DNA of 64,000 nucleotides from Chitinophagaceae bacterium. Lineage in GTDB: Bacteria > Bacteroidota > Bacteroidia > Chitinophagales > Chitinophagaceae. This document shows positions 54,957 through 64,000 of the stretch, one piece after another. The notes below the pieces were generated by a model. The model worked only from the letters and a program-made list of their open reading frames with translations. It was not told where the DNA came from and made no database searches. The position numbers and the translations under genes are program-made. Positions within the stretch are counted from its first letter, which is position 1. Each line of letters opens with the position of its first letter. The stretch is from the NCBI GenBank assembly GCA_017307735.1, contig JAFKGR010000021.1, positions 1 to 64,000 of the forward strand, read 5' to 3'.

Positions 54957-57221
54957 TTAAGCGGGCAACCCGGTCGGATGGGTAATACTATTCAGCTTTT
55001 TCCTGTCGCCGACAATCCAGATAATATCACCCCATTCAAAAACAGTATCGGATTCAGGATTTAAAATTCGCTGGTTTTTTCGTTCTATCCCTACAACGAG
55101 ACCATTGGTTTTTTCGCGGATTTGCGACCCGCGGATAGACTCACCCCTTAATTTATTTTTCTCGTCAATGACCATTTTAAATAAAACCACATCATCAAGA
55201 TTGCTTTCAACTATTTCAGAAGATTCAACACGTTCAAATTCGGTCATAAAGGAATTCATCTGGTCATCCGTTGCAATGACGCCAATGTGATCAAAAGGTA
55301 AAAGCCGGTCGTGCCTTTTGGGCGCATAAATAATTTTGGATCCCCTTTTTATGTAGGCAATATTAATTCCGTATTTTTCTCTCCAACCCAATTCCAATAA
55401 ATGCCTGCCAATATACAATGCATGCGGATTTACCTCCAGATCCACCAGGTGTGCATCCCAACTGCTCAGGCCTGATGCATAAGAAAATAGTTCGGGCCTG
55501 GATTTTTCTTCGGCAATTTCCCTTTGGTTCAGGTTTGCGAGAAAACGGGTTTCGATCCTCTTATAAAATCTTTTGATACGTTTTGAAAATAAAACAAGAA
55601 TGACGGTGATTACTGGCACGGCAATCAGCATTCCAATAAAAGTTGCAAACAGCCGGTCCATCCAAAATCCAATAAAAAGAATTGCCAGAACAACCCTGAT
55701 AATTTCCACCATCAGAAGCGGGCCTTTGTTATATTTTTCCTGAAGCCATAATTCTTTATAGGCGGTGGAATCGGGCCTGCGGGCAACAAATGCCCAAAGA
55801 AAGGGAGATGCAATACCCAGTGAAACTATTAAAGTGATCAGGCTACCTATGAATCCGTTTCCAATATTTGCATTCAGAAAAGGAAGGAAAACACGTACTG
55901 ATAAAAGCATCAATCCAAATAAAATAATACCATTTGTAATTAAAATTTTGATATACCCCATCAATACCACTTTCCATTTGCTTTCGGCCTGAATATTTTG
56001 TGCGCTTGCTGCATAATTGGCCAGCCTTCTTTTTATAAAATCAGGCAATCTTTTCTCTACATAGTTATAAACAGGTTCCGAAAATTTTATCAGGTACGGC
56101 GTTGTAAAAGTGGTGATGGCCGAAACTCCTACGGCCACCGGAAAAAGAAAATCACTTATAACCCCAAGGCTCATTCCAAGCGTCGCAACAATAAATGCAA
56201 ATTCGCCAATCTGTGCCATGCTCATTCCAACCTGAATAGATTGTTTGAGAGGCAGACCCGATATCAACGCCCCCAGAAAGGAACTAAACAGTTTTCCTGT
56301 CAGCGTTAGTCCGGTAATAATCAATACCGGCCATTTATACTGAACAATGGTTTCAGGCGAAATCAACATACCCACTGAAACAAAAAAGATACTGGCAAAT
56401 AAATCTCTTACCGGATTAAAAATCTTTTCAATTTTTTCGGCCGCTGTAGTTTCGGCGAGAATAGATCCCATAATGAAAGCACCCAACTCGGCCGAAAACC
56501 CGGCAGACACTGCCAATACCACCATTCCAAGACACAGGCCCACAGAAAGCACAAGCAGTGCTTCATCATCCAGCAGTTTTTTAGCTCGCTTCATGAAAGA
56601 GGGAATCAAAAATATCCCCGTGATAAACCAAAGACCGAGAAAGAATAACAGCTTGGCAATTGTCAGCAGCATTTCGGCGCCCGCAAACTGACGAGTTACC
56701 GCCACCGTCGATAACAACACCATCAGCATTACCACCACAATATCTTCAACTATCAATACCCCCACCACTATACGGGCGAACTGTTTGGTTTTTACTCCCA
56801 GATCATCAAAAGCTTTGATGATAATGGTGGTTGAAGAACTCGCCAGCATCCCTCCCAAAAAAATACTATCCATAAACGACCAGCCCATCCAACGGCCAAC
56901 ATAATATCCTGCGATAACGATGAAGGTGATTTCTACAAATGCCGTAATAGAAGCGGCTCCGCCGACGCGGATTAATTTTTTGAAACTGAATTCAAGTCCC
57001 AGGCTGAACAAAAGGAAAATAACCCCGATATGGGCAAGCGTTTCGACATTTTCTGTATCTGCCACCGAAGGTGTCAGCGATATATTCGGCCCCACCAGAA
57101 AACCTGCAATAATATACCCCAGGACAACAGGTTGGCGCAACCGGCGAAAAAGCAACGTAACAAATGCTGCTACCACCAATATCAGCGCTAAATCCTTAAT
57201 TAATCCGGGGAGTTGCTCCAT
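54957..57221 (-). CDS. CPA2-family monovalent cation/proton antiporter (KefB/RosB-like) with TrkA-C domain
   Basis: 754 residues. The N-terminal Na/H exchanger domain (about 1-390; GYIIAGFLVGPN, FSLGLEFSFKKL, GFSAELGAFIMGSILAET, QIGEFAFIVATLGMSLGV) has 12-13 membrane segments. A further group of four or five membrane segments (about 415-535) is unusual for KefB. The C-terminal TrkA-C domain (about 675-750; IRGSQIREKTNGLVVGIER) probably binds a nucleotide or ion. No Rossmann KTN/RCK-N domain is seen between them. It likely exchanges K+ or Na+ for protons in the inner membrane. It is on the same strand as the pentose-phosphate genes but is separated from pgl by 79 bases. Confidence 0.87.
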   Translation of the reverse strand: MEQLPGLIKDLALILVVAAFVTLLFRRLRQPVVLGYIIAGFLVGPNISLTPSVADTENVETLAHIGVIFLLFSLGLEFSFKKLIRVGGAASITAFVEITFIVIAGYYVGRWMGWSFMDSIFLGGMLASSSTTIIIKAFDDLGVKTKQFARIVVGVLIVEDIVVVMLMVLLSTVAVTRQFAGAEMLLTIAKLLFFLGLWFITGIFLIPSFMKRAKKLLDDEALLVLSVGLCLGMVVLAVSAGFSAELGAFIMGSILAETTAAEKIEKIFNPVRDLFASIFFVSVGMLISPETIVQYKWPVLIITGLTLTGKLFSSFLGALISGLPLKQSIQVGMSMAQIGEFAFIVATLGMSLGVISDFLFPVAVGVSAITTFTTPYLIKFSEPVYNYVEKRLPDFIKRRLANYAASAQNIQAESKWKVVLMGYIKILITNGIILFGLMLLSVRVFLPFLNANIGNGFIGSLITLIVSLGIASPFLWAFVARRPDSTAYKELWLQEKYNKGPLLMVEIIRVVLAILFIGFWMDRLFATFIGMLIAVPVITVILVLFSKRIKRFYKRIETRFLANLNQREIAEEKSRPELFSYASGLSSWDAHLVDLEVNPHALYIGRHLLELGWREKYGINIAYIKRGSKIIYAPKRHDRLLPFDHIGVIATDDQMNSFMTEFERVESSEIVESNLDDVVLFKMVIDEKNKLRGESIRGSQIREKTNGLVVGIERKNQRILNPESDTVFEWGDIIWIVGDRKKLNSITHPTGLPA

Positions 57222-57300
57222 ACCTCTGCTTTGGAAAGTTCCAAGTTAACTTCTGATGGAGATATAAAAAAACGATTTTTTTTATTGTCCCAACAATCGC

Positions 57301-58017
57301 CTAAATATTCTGAGCTGCTGCTTCATCCACAAACCAAAGTATATCTCCATTTGATGGATGAATGATTTGTGCAGGATAATTCAAAGGATTGTGTTCCCCT
57401 TTTATTACATTATGCAACGCATCGGCTTTGTCATCTCCCTGTACCAGAAATGCAATAACTTTTGATTTATTGACAACCTTCGGAAGCAAGGTGATTCTCT
57501 TCATTCTGTCATCAGGCTTTATTGCTTCACGCACCCAATCCTTCGGTTCATTTATCAGATCCGAACCGGGGAAAAGAGAAAGCGTATGTGCATCCGGGCC
57601 CATACCCAGCAATGCGAAATCAAAAGTAAATGGCTTTCCTTCAAAACGGTATTTTAGTAAATCTGAATACTTCATAGCCTCTGATGCGGCAAAATCTTCA
57701 GTCTCTATTTCAAAAATATTTTTGGGAGGAACGGACAGCGGATTCAACAGCGTTTCGTAAGCCATCCTTGCATTGTTGCGTGTATCGTCAAAAGGTACAT
57801 ACCTTTCATCTCCCCAGAAAAAATCTACCCGAGACCAGTCCACCGTTTTATCATACACTGTGGCGAGAATCTGATATAATTTTTTGGGTGTATTTCCCCC
57901 CGACAGGCAGAAAGAATATCTTTCCTGCGATTTCAACACCAGATTGATATTACCGGCAATCCATTGTGAAATCCCCTTTGCCAGGGAATCCGGATCTTTA
58001 TAAATATGAAAACTCAT
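57301..58017 (-). CDS. pgl: 6-phosphogluconolactonase
   Basis: 238 residues, Pgl/DevB type. Conserved blocks: SFCLSGGNTPKKLYQIL (about 33-50), DFFWGDERYVPFDDTRNN (about 68-86), LLGMGPDAHTLSLFPGS with the catalytic-loop His (about 137-153) and RITLLPKVVNKSKVIAFLVQG. It hydrolyses 6-phosphoglucono-lactone from Zwf. It lies 3 bases after the zwf stop and is the last gene of gnd-zwf-pgl. Confidence 0.94.
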   Translation of the reverse strand: MSFHIYKDPDSLAKGISQWIAGNINLVLKSQERYSFCLSGGNTPKKLYQILATVYDKTVDWSRVDFFWGDERYVPFDDTRNNARMAYETLLNPLSVPPKNIFEIETEDFAASEAMKYSDLLKYRFEGKPFTFDFALLGMGPDAHTLSLFPGSDLINEPKDWVREAIKPDDRMKRITLLPKVVNKSKVIAFLVQGDDKADALHNVIKGEHNPLNYPAQIIHPSNGDILWFVDEAAAQNI

Positions 58018-58020
58018 TAT

Positions 58021-59520
58021 TTAGGAATATTGTGAAATCCAGTTGTGTCCGTCTCTTGCTATCAAAGCTTCTGCATCTTCCGGCCCCCATGAGTCAGGGC
58101 TATAATTGGGGAAGTCAAGCAATTTACGGTTTTGCCATGCATTGATGATCGGCATTACAATTTCCCAGGCTGCTTCCACCTGGTCTGCACGCATGAAAAG
58201 TGTTGCATCTCCATCCATCACATCGTACAACAACGTTTCGTAGGCTTCAGGTTCTTCACCGTTGTAGGCATTTTTGTAATTAAACACCATATCTACCGGG
58301 CTGAGCACAACACTCTGTCCGGGACGTTTTGCCTGAAACCGAAGCATGATATCCCTTTCCGGAGAAATGCCGATGGCCAGCCTGTTTGGCCGCCATGTTT
58401 CAATGGCTTCTTTCGGGAAGGCGTAGCTTGGCGCCCTTCTTAATTGGATGGTTATCTCCGTCGACTTTACGCGCATCCTTTTGCCGGTTCTCACGTAAAA
58501 CGGAACACCCTGCCATCTCCAATTGTCCACAAAGAATTTTACAGCAGCAAAAGTTTCTGTATTCGATTGGGCATCCACTCCTTTTTCCTGTCTGTACCCC
58601 GGCACCTGTTTTCCCTTCACCCATCCCGGGCCATATTGCCCGCGTGCTGCATATTCCTGAACCTGGTCAAAAGAAATCCTGCGGATGGCTTTCAAAACAT
58701 CCACTTTTTTATTTCTGATTTCATTGGAATTAAAAGATACGGGAGGTTCCATGGCAATCATACAAAGAAGCTGAAGAATATGGTTTTGAATCATATCGCG
58801 CAAGGCGCCTGCATTTTCGTAATAACTGCCTCTCGCTTCCACGCCCACTGTTTCCGATGCGGTAATCTGAATATGTTCGATATAATTTCTGTTCCAGATC
58901 GGTTCAAACATTGCGTTGGCAAAGCGAAGTGCCAGGATATTCTGAACAGTTTCTTTTCCGAGGTAATGATCGATTCTGAAAATCTGATCTTCCTCAAAGT
59001 ATTGCAGCAGCATGTGGTTCATTTCGCGCGCACTTTCCAAATCGTGTCCAAAAGGTTTTTCAACCACAATTCTTGCGGTTTTGGTATCATGGCAGAATGC
59101 AAGCCCGCTCAGGTGTTTTACAATAACGGGAACCAGTTGCGGAGCTACGGCCATATAAAATACAATGTTGGGATGAACGCCATATTTTTTTTCCTGTTCA
59201 CTCACCACTGAAGCCAGTTTTTCAAAATGGGTCTTTTCATTAATATCCATTTTGATATAATCCAGATGGGTAGAAAAATTTTTCCAGCTTTCCGCATCTG
59301 CTTTTTTTCTTGAAAACTGGTCAATGCCTTCTTTCAGATGTTTCTTGTAATCCGTATCCGTAAATTCTGAACGGCCTATTCCCACAATCCTGAACTGGTC
59401 GGGCATGGCAGCATCGAGAAATAAATTGTAAAGAGCCGGAGTCAGCTTTCTGTAATTCAGGTCTCCGCTTCCTCCGAATATAAACAATATGGCCGGGGCC
59501 AGCTTTTTATAATCTAACAT
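58021..59520 (-). CDS. zwf: Glucose-6-phosphate 1-dehydrogenase
   Basis: 499 residues. NADP-binding start FIFGGSGDLNYRKLTPALYNL (about 14-35), the EKPFGHD block (about 155), the substrate-binding signature FRIDHYLGKETVQN (about 182-195) with catalytic His, and RADQVEAAWE near the C-terminus. It oxidises glucose 6-phosphate to the lactone and makes NADPH. It lies 32 bases after gnd and 3 before pgl. Glucose released by the trehalase and the amylase elsewhere in the window would reach this step after phosphorylation. Confidence 0.96.
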   Translation of the reverse strand: MLDYKKLAPAILFIFGGSGDLNYRKLTPALYNLFLDAAMPDQFRIVGIGRSEFTDTDYKKHLKEGIDQFSRKKADAESWKNFSTHLDYIKMDINEKTHFEKLASVVSEQEKKYGVHPNIVFYMAVAPQLVPVIVKHLSGLAFCHDTKTARIVVEKPFGHDLESAREMNHMLLQYFEEDQIFRIDHYLGKETVQNILALRFANAMFEPIWNRNYIEHIQITASETVGVEARGSYYENAGALRDMIQNHILQLLCMIAMEPPVSFNSNEIRNKKVDVLKAIRRISFDQVQEYAARGQYGPGWVKGKQVPGYRQEKGVDAQSNTETFAAVKFFVDNWRWQGVPFYVRTGKRMRVKSTEITIQLRRAPSYAFPKEAIETWRPNRLAIGISPERDIMLRFQAKRPGQSVVLSPVDMVFNYKNAYNGEEPEAYETLLYDVMDGDATLFMRADQVEAAWEIVMPIINAWQNRKLLDFPNYSPDSWGPEDAEALIARDGHNWISQYS

Positions 59521-59552
59521 GAATCTTTATTTATGTCTTTTCAATTTTTTTG

Positions 59553-60977
59553 TTATGCTTTTGCCGGTTCCCAGATGGTATGAAAAGTTCCTTCCCTGTC
59601 AATTCTCTGATAGGTGTGGGCGCCGAAGAAATCTCTCTGCGCCTGCACCAGATTGGTGGGCAATGATTTTCTTCTGTAAGCATTAAAATAGCAAAATGCC
59701 GACATCAGCCCGGGAGCCGTATAATTATTTTCTGCAACAAGAGAAATCACTTTTTGCAGGGCAGGTAATTTTTGTTTAAGAGAAGTGGCAATATCCTCTT
59801 CGAGCAATAAATTTCTCAGTTGTGGATCTTCTTTGTAAAAATCAGCAAAGACATCCAGAAATCCGGAACGGATTATACAACCTCCTCTCCACGACTTTAC
59901 CACTTCTTCCAACGGAATATCCATTTGTAATTCTTCAGATGCTTTTGTCAGCATGGCAAGCCCCTGTGCATAGCTGATAACCATCCCGAAATACAAGGCT
60001 TCCCTGACAAAGTTTTCAAGATCCCTTCTGTCGGTATTGATCTGATTCAACTGTGTCAGATATAATTTATCAGCTTCATGGCGTTCATCTTTCAGCGAAG
60101 AAAGGTTACGCATCATTACGGCTGTATCGATAGATGGAATTGGCATCGGGAGATCCAGGCCTGACTGAGATGTCCATTTCCCTGTACCTTTTGCTCCGGC
60201 TTTATCGGAAATAAAATCCACAAGTTCCTTATCAGAATCTCCATCTTTTACGTCAAATATTTTCCCGGTAATCTCGATGAGAAAAGATTTCATTTCTCCT
60301 GTATCCCACTTTTTAAAAATGGAACCCAGTTCTTTGTTGCTTAATCCCAAACCATGTTTCAGAATGTCATACGCTTCAGAAATCAATTGCATAATCGCAT
60401 ATTCAATACCGTTATGAACCATTTTTACATAATGGCCGGCAGCGCCTTTTCCCATGTAGCCGACACAGGGCTCGCCTTTCACTTTGGCTGCAATGGATTT
60501 AAGAATTTCAGAAACTTCATTATAGGCTTCTTTATCTCCACCCGGCATAATGCTTGGGCCGAAACGCGCGCCTTCTTCACCACCTGAGATGCCGATGCCC
60601 ATAAAATGGATACCGCTGTCCTTCAATGCTTCAATCCTTGCCTGAGTATCGGTATAATGCGAATTGCCTCCGTCAATCAGGATATCTCCTTTGCTTAAAA
60701 GAGGTTTAATCTGGCTGATGACACTATCCACCGCTTTGCCTGCGGGAACCAGCATCATTATTTTCCTCGGCGCCTTCAGGCAGTTTATAAGGTCTTTCAA
60801 CGAATTGACACCTTTCAGTCTCTGCCCGCTTTTTGCAGATGCTTCAAATGCTTTTGTTTTGTCAACACTCAAATCAAATCCGGCCACTCCATAACCGTGG
60901 TCAGCCATATTCAGCAGCAAATTGCTACCCATCACTCCGAGACCAACCATTCCGAAATCATATAATTCTTCTGCCAT
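59553..60977 (-). CDS. gnd: 6-phosphogluconate dehydrogenase, decarboxylating
   Basis: 474 residues, the long NADP-type form. The start YDFGMVGLGVMGSNLLLNMADHGY binds the cofactor, and GGNSHYTDTQ, GISGGEEGARFGPSIMPGG (about 128-146) and the catalytic HYVKMVHNGIEYAIMQ (Lys about 185) follow. The C-terminal tail GTFHTIWE is also present. It converts 6-phosphogluconate to ribulose 5-phosphate, CO2 and NADPH. It is the first gene of the operon, an unusual order in that the third enzyme comes first. Confidence 0.96.
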   Translation of the reverse strand: MAEELYDFGMVGLGVMGSNLLLNMADHGYGVAGFDLSVDKTKAFEASAKSGQRLKGVNSLKDLINCLKAPRKIMMLVPAGKAVDSVISQIKPLLSKGDILIDGGNSHYTDTQARIEALKDSGIHFMGIGISGGEEGARFGPSIMPGGDKEAYNEVSEILKSIAAKVKGEPCVGYMGKGAAGHYVKMVHNGIEYAIMQLISEAYDILKHGLGLSNKELGSIFKKWDTGEMKSFLIEITGKIFDVKDGDSDKELVDFISDKAGAKGTGKWTSQSGLDLPMPIPSIDTAVMMRNLSSLKDERHEADKLYLTQLNQINTDRRDLENFVREALYFGMVISYAQGLAMLTKASEELQMDIPLEEVVKSWRGGCIIRSGFLDVFADFYKEDPQLRNLLLEEDIATSLKQKLPALQKVISLVAENNYTAPGLMSAFCYFNAYRRKSLPTNLVQAQRDFFGAHTYQRIDREGTFHTIWEPAKA

Positions 60978-61131
60978 AATTATTTTATATTAGTTCATTC
61001 ATTAAAAAAGTAAAAATTCATACTTCACTGATACAGTTAAACCTTTTACGGATGATAGAACTCTTGTGCGGAAATTTATTCTTCACCCGATTTTGAAACT
61101 TAGTACCTACATTTTTAATGCCACTTTTGCA

Positions 61132-61692
61132 TCAGGCCTGTTTGAGATAGTTGTCGAGGTAGTATTTTGTCCAGTTGTAATTCTCATCGTCAAAACAGCA
61201 AAAAATGACGGCAAGCGGGTATTCGTTTTCCAATAAAAAATCTATGGTTGTGTGGACAGCAATGGCTGCTGCTTCATCTTTGGGATACTTATATGCGCCG
61301 GTGCTGATGTTGGGAAAAGCAATTCTCCTGAGCATGTATTTTCTCGAAATGAGAAGGGAGTTTCTGTAACAGTTGGTCAGGTCCTGTGCTTCATTATTTT
61401 TTCCTCCCTGCCAAACCGGTCCTACTGCATGAATGACAAACCTGGCCTGAAGATTTCCGGCGGCAGTTATGACAGCCTGTCCGGTAGGGCACGGGCCATC
61501 TTCTTCGATAATCATGCTGCATTCCCTGATAATGTCCGGTCCGCCGGCGCGATGTATGGCGCCATCCACACCTCCGCCTCCCATCAGTGAACTGTTGGCG
61601 GCATTGACAATAGCTCCGACCTTAAACCTGAGTTGTGTGATATCTCCTTTTTCAATCCAAATCCTGTCTGACAGGTCTTCTTTTTGTTCCAT
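61132..61692 (-). CDS. Macrodomain protein (O-acetyl-ADP-ribose deacetylase / ADP-ribosyl hydrolase type)
   Basis: 186 residues. The ADP-ribose-binding fold is marked by VGAIVNAANSSLMGGGGVDGAIH (about 27-49), with the catalytic Asn and Asp of MacroD-like hydrolases. FPNISTGAYKYPKDEAA (about 123-139) forms the second loop. It probably removes ADP-ribose or acetyl groups from ADP-ribose in the cytoplasm. Its ATG lies 3 bases after the stop of the preceding aldo/keto reductase gene, so it is co-transcribed. No ADP-ribosyltransferase gene is adjacent. It opens with MEQKEDLSDRIWIEKGDITQL. Confidence 0.92.
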   Translation of the reverse strand: MEQKEDLSDRIWIEKGDITQLRFKVGAIVNAANSSLMGGGGVDGAIHRAGGPDIIRECSMIIEEDGPCPTGQAVITAAGNLQARFVIHAVGPVWQGGKNNEAQDLTNCYRNSLLISRKYMLRRIAFPNISTGAYKYPKDEAAAIAVHTTIDFLLENEYPLAVIFCCFDDENYNWTKYYLDNYLKQA

Positions 61693-61695
61693 GTT

Positions 61696-62592
61696 TTATC
61701 TGTGTTGAGTATATTTTAATGCAGGAATCCTGTTCCTTAAATATTCGATTTCATCTTCGGTCAGCGGATTTTGTTGCAGTGCACCCACCGCCTCTTCCAA
61801 CTGTTTTTTGGTATGCATGCCCACCACCACTGTTGTCACGGCAGAATGATGTAGAACATATTGAATTGCGGTCTGTGCAGGCGATCTTTTTCCATCAGAA
61901 ATATGGTGAACCGCTTCGGCGGCATTTGCCACGCTGGTTTCCGTGTGATCGAGATAGGGTTTTGCAGGTTTATCAATCAATAATCCTGTACCCACACTTC
62001 CTCTTACCAAAACGCCGATATTATTTTTGTGAAGAAGATCGAGTGTGGTTTCTTCAGGCCTTCTGTCGAGCAGGCTGTACTGCGTCATTACCGAAATCAG
62101 TTTACCATAATTTACATGTACCCGAATTACGTTTGGGCGGATGGAAGACAAACCATAATAACGGATCTTGCCCTGCTTCAACAAAATTTCAAAGGCTTCA
62201 ATAGATTCCATGATGTCGTCCTGAATGGTGCCGCCGTGCAGCATAAAAAGATCGAGATAATCCGTATCGAGTCTTTTCAGGCTTGCTTCGGCACATTTTA
62301 AAATGTATTCTTTTCGGGGATTCCAATCCCATTTGCTTCCATCTGCACGCCATTGGTTGCCCGCTTTGGAACCGATAATGACTTTGTCTCTTCTTCCTTT
62401 GAATGCTTTGCCAAGCATTTCTTCATTTCCACCTTTGTCGTAGAGGTCAGCCGTATCAAAATAATTAATTCCATTGTCGAGTGCGAGGTCGATCATATTT
62501 AAAAAATCCTTCTGTTCAGGATGAAGACTCATGCAACCGAAACCAATACGGCTTACATTCAAATCCGATTTACCCAATTGTTTATATTCCAT
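61696..62592 (-). CDS. Aldo/keto reductase (second)
   Basis: 298 residues, TIM barrel. MEYKQLGKSDLNVSRIGFGCMSL opens the protein. Catalytic Asp and Tyr are in YFDTADLYDKGGNEEML (about 46-60), Lys in VIIGSKAGNQW (about 76), and His in DLFMLHGG (about 120). The NADPH end reads TTVVVGMHTKKQLEEAV. It is a different subfamily from the reductase at 42813. It is translated just before the macrodomain gene. Substrate unknown. The upstream gap to 62797 holds no gene. Confidence 0.92.
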   Translation of the reverse strand: MEYKQLGKSDLNVSRIGFGCMSLHPEQKDFLNMIDLALDNGINYFDTADLYDKGGNEEMLGKAFKGRRDKVIIGSKAGNQWRADGSKWDWNPRKEYILKCAEASLKRLDTDYLDLFMLHGGTIQDDIMESIEAFEILLKQGKIRYYGLSSIRPNVIRVHVNYGKLISVMTQYSLLDRRPEETTLDLLHKNNIGVLVRGSVGTGLLIDKPAKPYLDHTETSVANAAEAVHHISDGKRSPAQTAIQYVLHHSAVTTVVVGMHTKKQLEEAVGALQQNPLTEDEIEYLRNRIPALKYTQHR

Positions 62593-62797
62593 CTTTCAAC
62601 ATTTTTAAAAGATCCCCTCGTCGTCAAAAAATCAAAGATTATAATCATTGAGAGAATTCTGAACCTAAAAAGGGAATTTTTCTTTGGTTTCTCCGCCGGG
62701 AACCTGTCATTTGCAATACCATCAAAGTTAAAAAATTGGCCGCAAGAGATCCGGTAATTGAATTTTCGCCGCAGCGAAAACATCCGGTTTTGAAAAA

Positions 62798-63469
62798 CTA
62801 TTCCCTGATATATTTTTCTACAACTGTTGCCAATTCTCCGGATTTGTCATCGAAATGATGCCCTCCCGGAAGAGTCACCTCCACCGAATTGGGAACAGTA
62901 ATTCTTTTTGCATCCAACCCTTCGCCATCGCTGCTGCTGATGGTTACTATTTTATATCCGTGCAACCTGTTCACTTCGGGAAGAACTTCAATACTCCTTT
63001 TCTTTCCTGCTCCAAACATGTCGAGCACATGAATTTCAAAATCGGTACTGCCCGACGATTCCACAATAAATGAAACCTGTACCCTGTCGCGAAGGCTGGC
63101 GGGTAGCCGGTTTAACACAAATGGCAAAACGTCTGCACCAAATGAATATCCGATAAGAACAATCTGCTGATCAGCCCGTCCTTCCATCTTTCTCAATAAA
63201 AAATCCGAAATGTCACCCGTTGTTTGTTCAGGTGTTTTCCTTTTCCAGAAATACGATTTGGCATCCAGCGCTACCACATCAAATCCATTTTGATTCAATC
63301 TTTTGCAGAAGCCATCCGAGAATTTATTGAATCCCCCATCACCTGTGATATAAAAAATCAGCGGTTTGTTTCTTACGGAGGTATTCCATTCCCGTGTAGA
63401 AAAACTTTGTGCATTCAGGTACAGGGTAAATGCGGAAAGGATGACGAGAAGCCCGACTCTTTTTTCCAT
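62798..63469 (-). CDS. VirJ/AcvB-like exported alpha/beta hydrolase
   Basis: 223 residues with a signal peptide (cleaved near LNAQS), so periplasmic. The VirJ family blocks are present: FYITGDGGFNKFSDGFCKRL (about 35-54), VALDAKSYFWKRKTPEQT (about 64-81) and the nucleophile elbow LIGYSFGADVLPF with Ser (about 106). The catalytic His is probably in LPGGHHFDD (about 202). AcvB-type members hydrolyse lysyl-phosphatidylglycerol made by MprF/LpiA. The gene starts 9 bases after the end of an MprF-like gene, which strongly supports that role here. Confidence 0.85.
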   Translation of the reverse strand: MEKRVGLLVILSAFTLYLNAQSFSTREWNTSVRNKPLIFYITGDGGFNKFSDGFCKRLNQNGFDVVALDAKSYFWKRKTPEQTTGDISDFLLRKMEGRADQQIVLIGYSFGADVLPFVLNRLPASLRDRVQVSFIVESSGSTDFEIHVLDMFGAGKKRSIEVLPEVNRLHGYKIVTISSSDGEGLDAKRITVPNSVEVTLPGGHHFDDKSGELATVVEKYIRE

Positions 63470-63478
63470 ATTCGTTTT

Positions 63479-64000
63479 TTAAGGTTGCATTACTTTATTG
63501 AGCGCCGCAGGCAATTGAAGCAAATCATAATCATTGTCGTAAACCAGGTATTTGTCTTCCCAAATTGACGTGAATTTTTCTTTGAAATCCCTCAATCCCT
63601 GGTAATGCCTGAAACGCTTCAGCTTGCCGGCTGCATATTTTAAAATCTGTTCTGCAGGATTCTGCGGCTGTGAAATCCCTGTCAGAGGCGCCAGCCCCAG
63701 ATTGATATATTGAAAATTATTTTCTTTTGCGTATTCCACCAGTTTAATGATCAGGGCATCCATACATCCGCCGGGGGCATCTTCCGTTTTACGAATAAGG
63801 TCGTAAGTACATTCTTCCGGGGCGAAGTCGGGAATTATATTTAAAAATGCCACTAATTTTCCTTCCTGATCCCGGCAGGTAATCACATTTTGTTTTGCAA
63901 TTTCTTTTTCATCAAACATCCCCTGCGAAAAAACCTGTTCTTCTTTGTCAAACTGGACGAGCCATTCGTCAGAAACATTTTTCAGATTATTTATCAAATC
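63479..64000 (-). CDS. Phosphatidylglycerol lysyltransferase-type (MprF, DUF2156) C-terminal part, cut by the window edge
   Basis: The frame is open to the last base and the start lies beyond the right edge. The 172-residue visible part is the end of the aminoacyl-transferase domain of MprF: LVAFLNIIPDF, GGCMDALIIKLVEYAKENNFQYINLGLAPLTG and GLRDFKEKFTSIWEDKYLVY. MprF moves lysine or alanine from aminoacyl-tRNA to phosphatidylglycerol and flips it, changing surface charge. The membrane part, if any, is not visible, so a soluble DUF2156-only protein cannot be excluded. The VirJ/AcvB-like hydrolase follows after 9 bases. Confidence 0.85.
   Translation of the reverse strand, partial: DLINNLKNVSDEWLVQFDKEEQVFSQGMFDEKEIAKQNVITCRDQEGKLVAFLNIIPDFAPEECTYDLIRKTEDAPGGCMDALIIKLVEYAKENNFQYINLGLAPLTGISQPQNPAEQILKYAAGKLKRFRHYQGLRDFKEKFTSIWEDKYLVYDNDYDLLQLPAALNKVMQP

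Noticed and set aside
1..64000. tRNA or rRNA genes
   Set aside because: Gaps between genes were read for clover-leaf ends and conserved arms; nothing convincing was found, though a dedicated search could not be run.

Overview
The window reads as chromosomal DNA of a Bacteroidota bacterium, most likely of the Chitinophagaceae/Sphingobacteriales side. The basis is two SusC/SusD outer-membrane pairs, SusE/SusF-type lipoproteins, a type IX secretion (Por) tail on an alpha-amylase, many Cys-anchored lipoproteins, TAnnTTTG-type -7 promoter boxes, weak Shine-Dalgarno sites and a moderate GC content. No rRNA, tRNA or CRISPR array was recognised. The taxonomic placement is inference from gene content.

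Layout. (1) 1-813: the end of a decayed DDE transposase. (2) 1457-16288, mostly minus strand: a vanadium haloperoxidase/PAP2-like lipoprotein, two small unknown membrane-anchored proteins, two paralogous giant FG-GAP/ASPIC-UnbV lipoproteins, and a SusC/SusD pair. (3) 16491-26144, plus strand and divergent from that SusC: a disaccharide (probably trehalose) catabolic block. It holds a GH65 enzyme, an MFS sugar transporter and a GH37 trehalase, followed by an oxidative module of GMC dehydrogenase, Tat-exported Gfo/Idh protein, small dehydrogenase subunit and Tat-exported sugar isomerase-like TIM barrel. This looks like 3-keto-glycoside chemistry. (4) 26159-31106: a disturbed accessory patch with a duplicated gene tail, a GxxExxxY nuclease-like gene, an inverted-repeat cluster, a frameshifted DUF1016 nuclease, DUF2200, and two DinB paralogues around a PAP2 phosphatase. 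(5) 31308-41475, core genes: xseA-xseB, sucD, thyA-DHFR-methyltransferase, three-gene proton-translocating transhydrogenase (pntAA, pntAB, pntB), and a ClC-type chloride transporter. (6) 41529-43718: an outer-membrane barrel and an aldo/keto reductase. (7) 43846-54877, minus strand: a starch-utilisation locus in the order alpha-amylase, NrtR-type Nudix regulator, susC, susD, susE-like, susF-like. GTGTA/TACAC palindromes lie before both the amylase and susC. (8) 54957-64000, minus strand: a CPA2 antiporter, the oxidative pentose-phosphate operon gnd-zwf-pgl, a macrodomain/aldo-keto reductase pair, and a VirJ/AcvB-like hydrolase downstream of an MprF-like lysyltransferase that runs off the right edge.

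How it fits together. The starch locus delivers glucose oligomers and the trehalose block delivers glucose or oxidised glucose. Both can feed glucose 6-phosphate into zwf/pgl/gnd, and the transhydrogenase adjusts NADPH, which DHFR uses to support ThyA. The points most worth checking are the oxidative disaccharide module, a DHFR gene without a canonical start codon in frame with thyA, the putative Nudix regulator and its operators, and the duplicated coding tail in front of two PD-(D/E)XK-like genes.
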